Assembly: GCF_000265365.1 (NCBI RefSeq) | Contig: NC_018011.1 | Span: 3,303,501 to 3,367,500 of the forward strand | Reading direction: 5' to 3' | DNA from: Alistipes finegoldii DSM 17242 | Lineage (GTDB): Bacteria; Bacteroidota; Bacteroidia; Bacteroidales; Rikenellaceae | Length of the DNA: 64,000 bases | Part shown: positions 6,691 to 14,108 of the stretch, piece after piece | Position numbering within the stretch: position 1 is the first letter of the stretch | Layout: every line of letters starts with the position of its first letter | Made by a program: the position numbers and the translations under genes | The notes under the pieces: model-generated | Databases searched by the model: none | Seen by the model: only the letters and a program-made list of their open reading frames with translations | What the model was told of the DNA's origin: nothing

Positions 6691-8472
6691 ATGAAAATCG
6701 GATTCGACGACACCCCGGCCGCACCTGCCGGAACCTATTCCCAACACCTTGCCAGACTTTTGGCCGAGTATGCCCCGGAGCATGAATATATCATTGACGG
6801 AAAGCGCTGTAAGGAGTTCGACCTCTACCACGGCTTCCGGCCCGGACTTCCCTTTCCGGTGCTGCTGCGCCGCATACCGTGCGTCATGACGGTCCACAAC
6901 CTCAATTTCCTGCGCTACCCGCATCTCTATTCGCTGGGCGAGCGGCTGGTGCTGCTGCGCCTGTACCGGCGGATGCTGCGTTCGGCCAGCCGGGTGATTA
7001 CGGTCAACCGCGACGCGCGGGAGGAGCTTTCGGACCGGCTGCGGATCGACCCCGGCAGGATCGAGGTCGTGATGCCGCTCGCGGCGCGTATGCCGCAGAA
7101 TCCGCCCGACGGCGCCGAGCTGGAAGGCGTGCGGCGCAAATATGCGCTGCCGCGCGATTTCGTGCTGATGCTGGGGACGGTCGAGCCGCGCCACAATCAG
7201 GAGGTGCTGTTCGAGGCGCTGGCCCTGCTCCGGGAGCGGGAGCGCGAGATGCTCGAAACGAGAGGGGCGGAGATGCCGACGGCAGCGGAACGGACTGAGG
7301 TGCGGGCTGCGGAGCGAACCGGGGCGCAAGCCGGGATGCAAAGCGGGACGGAAGCTGGGACAGAAACCGGGGCGGAAACCGGGACTGAAGCTGGGGCGGA
7401 AACTGGGATGCGAACCGGGGCGCGGACCGGGGAACAACCTGCAGGAGATGCTGCGGAGCGAACCGGGGAGCGGGCAGCCGGACGGAATGTGGAATCGGTT
7501 GCGGAAGAGGGGGCTTTTGCGGAGACTGTTGCGCGATCCGTGCGGGAGCCGGACGGCGGCGGGGACCTGAATCCTGAAAATGCAGGCTGGCGCGACGATA
7601 CGGCGTCGGATGGCGTCGGAGGGTACGGCGACGTGGAAGCCGGAGCCAGGTTGGCGATGCGCGGCGTCGGTGCGGACACTCCGGATGCGAACCGGAATAC
7701 GGTCGCGGAGTTCGCCGCCGCCGGTCGGGAGCATCTCCGGCCCGCGGACGGAACCGCACGGAGCGGCGGCGCCGAAACCGCCGAAACCGCCGAAATCGCC
7801 GAAATCGCCGAAACCGCCGAAACCGTCGGAGTCGGCGAAGCCATTGGAGCCGCGGACCGCGGTGCCGACATGTCGGTCGGAGGTGTCTGCCGCAGTGCCC
7901 GTACATCCGTCGGAGATGCGGGCCGCGACGTCGGTGTATCCGTTGCGGATGCGGGGCGCAGTGACGCCGCCGTTGCCGCAGGGCGGCGGGGCGCTGCCGG
8001 AACCGACGGCCGACCTCCGCTGCCGCAGCGCGTCGGAGTTGTGGTGTGCGGCCGCCGCACGGCGTATGCCGACTTCCTGCTGGGCTATGCACGTGAGCGG
8101 CATATGGCGGCGCGGGTGGATTTCATCTACGAACTTTCGCCCGAAGACCTGCCGGCGCTGTTCCGGCTGGCCCGGACTTTCGTCTACCTGCCCGACGCCG
8201 AAATCGAGGCTTCGATCGTGCCCGTGGTCGAAGCGCTGAGGGCCGGGCTGCCGATAGTGCTGAGCGATACGCGGCTCAACCGCGAAGCGGCCGGAGACGC
8301 GGCAGTTTATGTCGATCCCGAAGCGGTGGGAGAGGTCGCCGCGGCATTGGAAAACGTGCTCTGGGACGAGACCTTCCGCAGCGAAATGCGCCGGCGCGAA
8401 CGCCGCCGCGCCGAGCTTTTTTCGGAATACGCCGTCGCCCGCCGTCTGATCGATATTTACACTTCGTTGTGA
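6691..8472 (+). CDS. GT4-like glycosyltransferase split by a 260-residue low-complexity insert
   Basis: A 593-residue protein. Residues 1-185 match the N-terminal half of a GT-B glycosyltransferase (MKIGFDDTPAAPAGTYSQHL, CVMTVHNLNF, SRVITVNRDAREEL, FVLMLGTVEPRHNQEVLFEA). Residues 446-593 match the rest (VGVVVCGRRTAYADFLLGYA, VYLPDAEIEASIVPVVEALR, PIVLSDTRLNREAAGDAA). Between them lie about 260 residues of Ala/Gly/Glu/Thr/Arg-rich sequence with 4-residue repeats (GTEA, GTET, GAET) and an AET/AEI triplet run. Without it the protein would be about 335-370 residues, normal for the family. The frame stays open throughout. The sugar substrate is unknown. The start lies eleven bases after a TTTG-N19-TACTTGGA candidate promoter begins its -7 box. 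Confidence 0.85.
   Translation: MKIGFDDTPAAPAGTYSQHLARLLAEYAPEHEYIIDGKRCKEFDLYHGFRPGLPFPVLLRRIPCVMTVHNLNFLRYPHLYSLGERLVLLRLYRRMLRSASRVITVNRDAREELSDRLRIDPGRIEVVMPLAARMPQNPPDGAELEGVRRKYALPRDFVLMLGTVEPRHNQEVLFEALALLREREREMLETRGAEMPTAAERTEVRAAERTGAQAGMQSGTEAGTETGAETGTEAGAETGMRTGARTGEQPAGDAAERTGERAAGRNVESVAEEGAFAETVARSVREPDGGGDLNPENAGWRDDTASDGVGGYGDVEAGARLAMRGVGADTPDANRNTVAEFAAAGREHLRPADGTARSGGAETAETAEIAEIAETAETVGVGEAIGAADRGADMSVGGVCRSARTSVGDAGRDVGVSVADAGRSDAAVAAGRRGAAGTDGRPPLPQRVGVVVCGRRTAYADFLLGYARERHMAARVDFIYELSPEDLPALFRLARTFVYLPDAEIEASIVPVVEALRAGLPIVLSDTRLNREAAGDAAVYVDPEAVGEVAAALENVLWDETFRSEMRRRERRRAELFSEYAVARRLIDIYTSL
7246..8025 (+). repeat. Low-complexity insert with 12-bp and 9-bp repeats in the glycosyltransferase gene
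   Basis: From about 7330 to 7430 the DNA is a degenerate 12-bp repeat (GGGACGGAAGCT-like units), encoding Gly-x-Glu-[TA]. At about 7778-7831 a 9-bp repeat (GCCGAAACC / GCCGAAATC) runs for six units. Codon choice differs from the flanks: GGG and CGG are common here whereas neighbouring genes favour GGC and CGC. Confidence 0.8.
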
Positions 8473-8528
8473 AGCGCGCGGCCGGCCCGAAAAGTGACAG
8501 ATATTCCGAAAAAAATACGATAAAAGGC

Positions 8529-8560
8529 TTGGGTATTTCGAATTTAATGCCCTATCTTTG
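8529..8560 (+). promoter_or_regulatory. Promoter of the epimerase / decarboxylase operon
   Basis: TTGG at 8529-8532 and TATCTTTG at 8553-8560 with 20 bp between, followed by a leader of about 60 nt to the start at 8627. Confidence 0.75.
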
Positions 8561-8626
8561 TGTTCGTTTTATAACAGTGCCTTGAAATGACACGGAACAT
8601 CCACTAACTTAAATTAATATTTTGCT

Positions 8627-9037
8627 ATGAAAGTTTCTCATATCGAGCATCTTGGCATCGCGGTGAAGAGCCTCGATGAAGCAATTCCCTATTGGGAGAA
8701 CGTTTTGGGCCTGAAGTGCTATGCCGTCGAAGAGGTCGCAGACCAGAAGGTCCGCACGGCGTTCTTCATGCTCGGTCAGACCAAGATCGAACTGCTGGAG
8801 CCCACTTCGGAGGAGTCTACCATCGCCAAGTACATCGAAAACCGCGGTGTCGGCATTCATCACATGGCGCTTGCCTGCGAGAATATCGAGGAGCAGCTCG
8901 CCGACGCCGAGGCCAAGGGCATCCGCCTGATCGACAAAACCCCGCGCAAGGGCGCCGAGGGCATGACCATCGCCTTCCTGCACCCCAAATCGACGCAGGG
9001 CATCCTCACCGAGCTTTGCGAGAATAAGAACAAATAG
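8627..9037 (+). CDS. mce: Methylmalonyl-CoA epimerase
   Basis: A 136-residue vicinal-oxygen-chelate enzyme interconverting (R)- and (S)-methylmalonyl-CoA, needed between the mutase (R form) and the carboxylase/decarboxylase (S form). Metal ligands are visible: His in SHIEHLGIAV near residue 7, Glu in KIELLEP, His in GIHHMALACENIE and the late Glu in LTELCEN. Length fits the family. It heads a gene set with biotin-dependent decarboxylase subunits, separated from the next gene by 175 bp, and has its own promoter. Confidence 0.96.
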   Translation: MKVSHIEHLGIAVKSLDEAIPYWENVLGLKCYAVEEVADQKVRTAFFMLGQTKIELLEPTSEESTIAKYIENRGVGIHHMALACENIEEQLADAEAKGIRLIDKTPRKGAEGMTIAFLHPKSTQGILTELCENKNK

Positions 9038-9212
9038 GAACAACGAGCGTTCGTATCGCTCCCTCGGCCCCGTTTTTTACGCCGCCGCCGGCGAAGAAGT
9101 CCCCGCCGAGGCGGGGATTTGGGGGTGGGTCAGACCAGTAAACGCGGCCGACGGCCGCGGGGCGGGACAGTCCGGAACGAACGTGCATGAAACTATACTA
9201 ACAAGCATACTT
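9038..9212. repeat. Intergenic palindrome, possible REP-like element
   Basis: The 175-bp gap between mce and the carboxyltransferase gene contains AGTCCCCGCC-GAG-GCGGGGATT around 9099-9121, a perfect GC-rich inverted repeat of eight pairs flanked by a G-run, and nearby GCGGCCGACGGCCGC. There is no T-run, so it is not a typical terminator. It could be a dispersed palindromic repeat or an attenuating hairpin; copy number cannot be judged here. Confidence 0.45.
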
Positions 9213-10775
9213 ATGAGTGAAATTCAAAACAAAATCAACCAGCTCATCGAGAACCGTGCCACCGCACGTCTCGGAGGTGGTCAGAAGCGTATCGACGCCC
9301 AGCATGCCAAGGGCAAGTTCACGGCCCGCGAGCGTATCCAGATGCTGCTTGACGAAGGCTCATTCGAGGAGTTCGACATGTTCGTGACGCACCGCTGCTA
9401 TGATTTCGGCATGGACAAGAGCCACACCTTCGGCGACGGCGTCGTAACGGGTTACGGTACGATCGACGGACGTCTGGTCTATGTCTTCGCACAGGACTTC
9501 ACGGTAACGGCCGGTTCGCTGTCGCTGTCGATGTCGGACAAGATCTGCAAGGTGATGGACATGGCGCTGCGCAACGGCGCGCCCTGCATCGGCATCAACG
9601 ATTCGGGCGGCGCCCGCATTCAGGAGGGTGTCAACGCGCTGGCCGGCTACGCCAACATTTTCCAGCGCAACGTGATGTCGTCGGGCGTGATCCCGCAGAT
9701 TTCGGCCATCTTCGGCCCCTGCGCCGGCGGCGCCGTCTATTCGCCCGCGCTGACCGACTTCATCATCATGAAGAAGGAGACGTCGAACATGTTCCTCACG
9801 GGCCCGAAGGTCGTGAAGACCGTGACGGGCGAGGACGTGACGCAGGAGCAGCTGGGCGGCGCCACGATGCACACCACCAAATCGGGCGTGGCGCAGTTCG
9901 CCGTAGATACCGAGGAGGAGGGCATCGCGCTGATCCGCAAGCTCATTTCCTATATGCCGCAGAACAACATGGAGGACGCTCCGCTGGCGGTCTGCACCGA
10001 CAAGATCACCCGTCTGGAGGATTCGCTCAACGAGATCGTTCCTGACAGCGCCAACAAGCCCTACGACATGTCGGAGGTCATCAAGGCGATCGTCGACAAC
10101 GGCGAGTATCTGGAGTCGGCTCCCGGCTATGCCAAGAACGTCATCACCTGCTTCGCCCGTTTCAACGGCCAGAGCGTGGGCATCGTCGCCAACCAGCCCA
10201 AGTTCATGGCCGGCGTGCTCGATATCAATGCCAGCCGCAAGGCTGCGCGCTTCATCCGCTTCTGCGACGCGTTCAACATTCCGATCGTGACCCTCGTGGA
10301 TGTTCCGGGCTTCCTGCCGGGTACGACGCAGGAGTACGGCGGCGTCATCACCCACGGCGCGAAACTGCTCTTCGCATACTGCGAGGCTACGGTGCCCAAG
10401 GTTACCGTTACGCTGCGCAAGGCTTACGGCGGCGCCTATATCGTGATGTCGTCGAAGCATATCCGCGGTGACATCAACTACGCATGGCCGACGGCCGAGA
10501 TCGCCGTGATGGGCGCCAGCGGTGCCGTCGAGGTGCTCTACGGCAAGGAGGTCGCAGCGATCGAATCGCCCGAAGAGAAAGCCAAGTTCGTGGCCGAAAA
10601 GGAGAAGGAGTACAACGACAAGTTCTCGAACCCCTACAACGCCGCCCGCTACGGCTATATCGACGATGTGATCGAGCCGCGCAACACGCGTTTCCGCATC
10701 ATCCGCGCCCTGCAGTCGCTCTCTACCAAACGCCTGCAGAACCCGGCCAAGAAACACTCTAACATTCCGTTGTAG
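9213..10775 (+). CDS. mmdA: Methylmalonyl-CoA carboxyltransferase / decarboxylase alpha subunit
   Basis: A 520-residue acyl-CoA carboxyltransferase that moves CO2 between (S)-methylmalonyl-CoA and biotin. N- and C-terminal crotonase-like halves are seen, with oxyanion-hole glycines in GINDSGGARIQEGVNALAGY and FGPCAGGAVYSPAL, and in the second half VDVPGFLPGTTQEYGG and LRKAYGGAYIVM. Start chosen at MSEIQNKINQLIENR because it matches family N-termini; an in-frame ATG 30 bp upstream is less likely. It is followed within one base by the gamma subunit, then biotin carrier and beta subunit, so the likely complex is the Na+-pumping methylmalonyl-CoA decarboxylase. Propionyl-CoA carboxylation in reverse is also possible. 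Confidence 0.95.
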   Translation: MSEIQNKINQLIENRATARLGGGQKRIDAQHAKGKFTARERIQMLLDEGSFEEFDMFVTHRCYDFGMDKSHTFGDGVVTGYGTIDGRLVYVFAQDFTVTAGSLSLSMSDKICKVMDMALRNGAPCIGINDSGGARIQEGVNALAGYANIFQRNVMSSGVIPQISAIFGPCAGGAVYSPALTDFIIMKKETSNMFLTGPKVVKTVTGEDVTQEQLGGATMHTTKSGVAQFAVDTEEEGIALIRKLISYMPQNNMEDAPLAVCTDKITRLEDSLNEIVPDSANKPYDMSEVIKAIVDNGEYLESAPGYAKNVITCFARFNGQSVGIVANQPKFMAGVLDINASRKAARFIRFCDAFNIPIVTLVDVPGFLPGTTQEYGGVITHGAKLLFAYCEATVPKVTVTLRKAYGGAYIVMSSKHIRGDINYAWPTAEIAVMGASGAVEVLYGKEVAAIESPEEKAKFVAEKEKEYNDKFSNPYNAARYGYIDDVIEPRNTRFRIIRALQSLSTKRLQNPAKKHSNIPL

Positions 10776-10776
10776 T

Positions 10777-11226
10777 ATGAAGCGTGCGATTTTAACAGCA
10801 GGATTGCTCTTCGCGGCTCTGGCTGCTTCGGCTAAAGGCGCCGATACGATCCTCGACAAGGACCCCGTCGGCATCTACGTTACGATCGTTTCGGTGGTGA
10901 CGGTGCTTTCGGCGCTGATCGTCCTCTTTCTGCTGATCCAGCTTTTCGCCAAAGTCATGGTGAAGAGCGCGCAGAAGAAGGCCGCCAAGTCGAAGACCCG
11001 CGGCATACTGGTCGACGACATGAAGGTCTCGGTGCCTGCGGGCTGCGACAGCGTGGTCAACGGCGAGATCATCGCCGCCATCGCGCTGGCCGTGAAGCTC
11101 AACAAGGCCGAGATGCACGACCGTGAGAGCGACGTGATTACTATCAACAAGGTGGCGCGCGTCTACTCGCCGTGGAGCTCGAAAATCCACGGTCTGACCC
11201 CGATGCCCGAACGAATCAGAAAATAA
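10777..11226 (+). CDS. Sodium-pump decarboxylase gamma-like subunit (OadG family)
   Basis: A 149-residue protein with a signal-like hydrophobic N-terminus (residues 1-20) and one membrane helix at about 32-57 (VGIYVTIVSVVTVLSALIVL), followed by a soluble tail ending WSSKIHGLTPMPERIRK. The gamma subunit of Na+-pumping decarboxylases anchors the carboxyltransferase to the membrane beta subunit. The position, one base after mmdA and before the biotin carrier and beta genes, supports the assignment more than sequence alone, because OadG-type proteins are poorly conserved. Confidence 0.85.
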   Translation: MKRAILTAGLLFAALAASAKGADTILDKDPVGIYVTIVSVVTVLSALIVLFLLIQLFAKVMVKSAQKKAAKSKTRGILVDDMKVSVPAGCDSVVNGEIIAAIALAVKLNKAEMHDRESDVITINKVARVYSPWSSKIHGLTPMPERIRK

Positions 11227-11375
11227 ATTTAGAGAGCGCTCCGCAAGCCGTCCGAAATCCGCTTTCCGCCGCGGGCATGCCGGCCCCGCCGGGGCGATCC
11301 CGATCGGTGCGAACGCCGGAACCGGGACTGCGGTCCGGAACCGGAAGACGGCGCGGAATTAAACAAACGAATTTT
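11227..11375. other. GC-rich spacer inside the decarboxylase operon
   Basis: A 149-bp gap in an otherwise tightly packed operon, with CCGG-rich degenerate repeats (CGGAACCGGGACTGCGGTCCGGAAC-type). Its composition is like that of the coding inserts elsewhere in the window. No gene is seen. Confidence 0.5.
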
Positions 11376-11831
11376 ATGAAAGAATACAATTTCAAGATCA
11401 ACGGTAACGACTACACCGTCGGCATCGAGATTCTCAACGACACCGAGGCCGATGTGATCGTCAACGGCGCCTCCTATTCGGTCGAGGTGCTCGACACGAC
11501 CGTGAAACCCAGCGTGGCGGCCAAACCTCAGGTGGCGGCCGTTCCCGCTTCGCATCCCGTGCAGCCTTCGACCGTTCCGGTTACGAAGCCTGCCGCGGCG
11601 GCTCCTGCGGCTGCGGGCGAGTCGCCCGTGAAAAGCCCGCTGCCGGGCGTCATCCTCGACATCCGGATCAAGGAGGGCGACACGGTGGCCGTCGGCCAGA
11701 CGCTGGTGGTGCTCGAAGCCATGAAGATGGAGAACAATATCGACAGCGACCGCGCCGGCGTTGTCAAGTCGATCAAAGTCAACCGCGGCGACTCCGTGCT
11801 GGAGGGCGACGTGCTCATAACTCTCGGATAG
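11376..11831 (+). CDS. Biotin carboxyl carrier subunit of the decarboxylase
   Basis: A 151-residue biotinyl protein that shuttles CO2 between the carboxyltransferase and the membrane beta subunit. The C-terminal lipoyl/biotinyl domain (about 80-151) has the biotinylation motif LEAMKMEN with the acceptor lysine, within KSPLPGVILDIRIKEGDTV. An Ala/Pro/Val-rich flexible linker covers about residues 48-80. The ATG at 11376 begins a plain beta-rich N-terminus (MKEYNFKINGNDYTVGIEIL); an earlier in-frame start would only add spacer-derived sequence. Confidence 0.95.
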   Translation: MKEYNFKINGNDYTVGIEILNDTEADVIVNGASYSVEVLDTTVKPSVAAKPQVAAVPASHPVQPSTVPVTKPAAAAPAAAGESPVKSPLPGVILDIRIKEGDTVAVGQTLVVLEAMKMENNIDSDRAGVVKSIKVNRGDSVLEGDVLITLG

Positions 11832-11835
11832 GCGT

Positions 11836-13011
11836 ATGTTAGACTTCCTTTCATCGTCGTTCCTCGGCGAAAGCGTATCCAAGTTCGTGCACGAGACGGG
11901 ATTTGCGCAGCTCTTCCTGCAGGAGGGCGGCTACAAGTACCTCATCATGATCGCCGTGGGGTGCTTCTTCCTCTATCTTGCCATCAAACACAAGTTCGAG
12001 CCTATGCTTCTGGTGCCGATCGGCTTCGGTATCATCATCGGCAATATCCCGATGGTGACCGGCCACGGAATCGGCATCTATGAGGAAGGCTCGGTGCTCA
12101 ACTACCTCTATTTCGGCGTCCGTTACGGCGTCTACCCGCCGCTGATCTTCCTCGGCGTGGGCGCCATGACCGACTTCTCGTCGCTGATTTCGAACCCCAA
12201 GCTGATGCTTATCGGCGCTGCTGCGCAGATCGGTATCTTCGCGGCCTACATGGGCGCTCTGGCGCTCGGATTCCCGGCCAATGAGGCCGGTTCGATCGCC
12301 ATCATCGGCGGCGCCGACGGTCCTACGGCCATCTTCCTGACGAGCCGTCTGGCTCCGGAGTACATGGGCGCCATAGCTATCTGCGCCTATTCGTACATGG
12401 CTCTCGTACCGGTCATCCAGCCGCCCGTGATGCGTCTGCTGACCTCGTCGCGCGAACGCCTTATCAAGATGCGTCCGCCGCGTGCCGTCTCCTCCACCGA
12501 GAAGATTCTCTTCCCGATCATCGGTTTCCTGCTGACGACGTTCGTCGTGCCTGACGCGATTCCGCTGCTGGGTATGCTCTTCTTGGGCAACCTTCTGAAG
12601 GAGTCGGGTGTGGTGAAGCGTCTGGCCACCACGGCCAGCAACCAGCTGATCGACATCATGACGATCCTGATCGGCATCACGGTGGGAGCTTCGACGCAGG
12701 CGTCGGTCTTCCTGACTCCCAAGACGCTGGGTATCTTCGTGCTGGGTGCATGCTCGTTCTTCATCGCCACGATGGGCGGCGTGCTGTTCGTCAAGTTGAT
12801 GAACCTCTTCCTGAAGGAGGGCAACAAGATCAACCCGTTGATCGGCAATGCTGGCGTTTCGGCCGTTCCGGCCGCCGCGCGCGTGTCGCAGGATATGGGT
12901 ATCCGCTACGACCGTTCGAACTACCTGCTGATGCACGCCATGGGTCCCAATGTGGCCGGTGTGGTCGGGTCGGCAGTCGCCGCAGGTATTCTGCTCTCGT
13001 TCCTCGGATAG
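11836..13011 (+). CDS. oadB: Sodium ion-translocating decarboxylase beta subunit
   Basis: A 391-residue integral membrane protein that releases CO2 from carboxybiotin and exports Na+. It has about nine to eleven hydrophobic helices and beta-subunit signatures: GVGAMTDFSSLISNPKLML (the conserved Asp region), IIGGADGPTAIFLTSRLAP and NPLIGNAGVSAVPAAARVSQ. Length fits OadB/MmdB/GcdB. It begins four bases after the biotin carrier and closes the operon, with a terminator 45 bp downstream. Since a separate OadA-type carboxyltransferase with its own biotin domain lies at 54936, this beta subunit could serve both. Confidence 0.96.
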   Translation: MLDFLSSSFLGESVSKFVHETGFAQLFLQEGGYKYLIMIAVGCFFLYLAIKHKFEPMLLVPIGFGIIIGNIPMVTGHGIGIYEEGSVLNYLYFGVRYGVYPPLIFLGVGAMTDFSSLISNPKLMLIGAAAQIGIFAAYMGALALGFPANEAGSIAIIGGADGPTAIFLTSRLAPEYMGAIAICAYSYMALVPVIQPPVMRLLTSSRERLIKMRPPRAVSSTEKILFPIIGFLLTTFVVPDAIPLLGMLFLGNLLKESGVVKRLATTASNQLIDIMTILIGITVGASTQASVFLTPKTLGIFVLGACSFFIATMGGVLFVKLMNLFLKEGNKINPLIGNAGVSAVPAAARVSQDMGIRYDRSNYLLMHAMGPNVAGVVGSAVAAGILLSFLG

Positions 13012-13055
13012 GGGATTTCGATATTGACAGGGACGGCTTCGGGGCCGTCCGGTGT

Positions 13056-13088
13056 AAAGAGGGTTTCGGGTTGCCGAAGCCCTCTTTT
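13056..13088 (+). terminator. Terminator of the decarboxylase operon
   Basis: Stem AAAGAGGGTTTCGG / CCGAAGCCCTCTTT (13056-13069 and 13074-13087, one G-T pair) with a four-base loop and short T-run. Confidence 0.85.
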
Positions 13089-13210
13089 CGTGCGACAAGG
13101 CGGAGTCGGAGTTTTCGGTGTGCGGGGGCCGGAGTTTCGGTGTTCGTGGCCGGAGTTTTCGGTGTGCGGGCCGGGGGTATGGGACGGAGTTCGCAGATGC
13201 CGGGGGGGGC

Positions 13211-13252
13211 GGTTGTGGTTGTGGTTGTGGTTGTGGTTGTGGTTGTGGTTGT
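13211..13252 (+). repeat. Hexanucleotide microsatellite (GGTTGT)7
   Basis: Seven perfect tandem copies of GGTTGT, preceded by eight consecutive G (13202-13209). The array lies about 36 bp upstream of the -33 box of the DUF3592-like gene. Confidence 0.95.
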
Positions 13253-13287
13253 GGGGGATGTGCGGGCGACGGGCTTGCAATTTCTCC

Positions 13288-13319
13288 TTTGTATGTTTTC
13301 GCTGTTTTTCGTATTTTTG
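13288..13319 (+). promoter_or_regulatory. Promoter of the DUF3592-like gene
   Basis: TTTG at 13288-13291 and TATTTTTG at 13312-13319, 20 bp apart; the start codon follows 20 bp later. Confidence 0.8.
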
Positions 13320-13339
13320 CAAACTGAAAAAACGTTTTT

Positions 13340-13774
13340 ATGAACCGGGTGAAGTGGATATTGCTGGGGGTATGTCTCTTCGGGATGCTGATCGGGGCGG
13401 CCGTGGCGTATTCCGGCTATGTGAAAAAGCGGCTGGATGCCGATGGGGCGGAGACCCGTGCGGTGCTCACCGCGAGTTTTTCGCGGACCGAATGCGTCGG
13501 ATACCGGCCCGGATACCGGGGACGGATGCACCGCAATTTCCGTGAAAAGCGCACCGTCTATTATTTCAGATACCGGTTCAGGGTGGGCGGGACCGATTAT
13601 ACCGGCAAGGTCCGCAAAACGGAAAATCTCATGACGGCCCGCATCGGCGATTCGGTCGTCGTGCGTTATCTGCCGGACGATCCCGACGTACATCGCTTGG
13701 TCCGCAGCGAGGGCGGCAAATACAGGGTGATACGGCCCCGGCCGCGCAGCCGCGCCCGTCGTTCGGCATCCTGA
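13340..13774 (+). CDS. DUF3592-like membrane-anchored protein
   Basis: A 144-residue protein with one N-terminal hydrophobic segment (about residues 5-25, ILLGVCLFGMLIGAAVAYSG) and a beta-rich region YYFRYRFRVGGTDYTGKVR ... GDSVVVRYLPDDPDVHRL, which resembles DUF3592 proteins: an extracytoplasmic domain with a Y-x-F-x-V-x-G-x-x-Y-x-G pattern and a late V-x-Y-x-P-x-x-P. The function is unknown for the family. The Arg/Pro/Ser-rich end runs into a degenerate repeat that continues beyond the stop codon, so the C-terminus may have been extended by repeat DNA. It has its own promoter. Confidence 0.7.
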   Translation: MNRVKWILLGVCLFGMLIGAAVAYSGYVKKRLDADGAETRAVLTASFSRTECVGYRPGYRGRMHRNFREKRTVYYFRYRFRVGGTDYTGKVRKTENLMTARIGDSVVVRYLPDDPDVHRLVRSEGGKYRVIRPRPRSRARRSAS

Positions 13775-13906
13775 TTCCTCCTGTCTCCGTGGCCGTGCCC
13801 GCCGTTCGGCGTCCTGACCCGTCCTGATCCGTCCCCGTCTCCATTGTTGTGTCTGCCGTGCGGCGGCGTGACCCGCCCTGTCTCCATTGCCGTGCCCGCC
13901 GCTCCG
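13761..13906 (+). repeat. Degenerate ~45-bp repeat across the 3' end of the DUF3592-like gene
   Basis: Imperfect copies built from GTTCGGCATCCTGA and CTGTCTCCRTKGCCGTGCC words. The first starts inside the last codons of the gene, two more lie downstream. This fills much of the 334-bp gap before rplM; the rest is AT-rich promoter DNA. Confidence 0.6.
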
Positions 13907-14019
13907 GCCTTCGGTGCGTTCGCGGCATGCTTTTTTAGCTGTTGCTGGGACTTTAATTGCCTTAAAATAAGAATTTTTCGGCGATTGTTCAAGTTTTTTG
14001 TTTTTCGGATTTATTTGTT

Positions 14020-14050
14020 TTTGCAGTTCGGAAACTTTTTCGTACCTTTG
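14020..14050 (+). promoter_or_regulatory. Promoter of the rplM-rpsI-rpsB-tsf operon
   Basis: TTTG at 14020-14023 and TACCTTTG at 14043-14050 with 19 bp between; AT-rich DNA lies upstream. The GTG start of rplM is 59 bp downstream. Confidence 0.85.
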
Positions 14051-14108
14051 CGCACCCGCTTTCGTGCGGGAAACGGATTACAATAAGTTAAATTAAACGT
14101 AAAACAAA

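Larger units (their letters stand above)
13012..13339. other. Repeat-rich intergenic region after oadB
   Basis: A 328-bp gap holding a terminator (13056-13088), three degenerate copies of a CCGGAGTTTTCGGTGTGCGGG-like phrase at about 13109-13170, an eight-G run, a (GGTTGT)7 array (13211-13252) and the promoter of the next gene. No gene is recognised. Confidence 0.7.

Noticed and set aside
12830..13693. Minus-strand frame with poly-Thr/His-Asn stretches across the GGTTGT array
   Set aside because: It arises from translating the microsatellite and runs through a promoter and the start of another gene.
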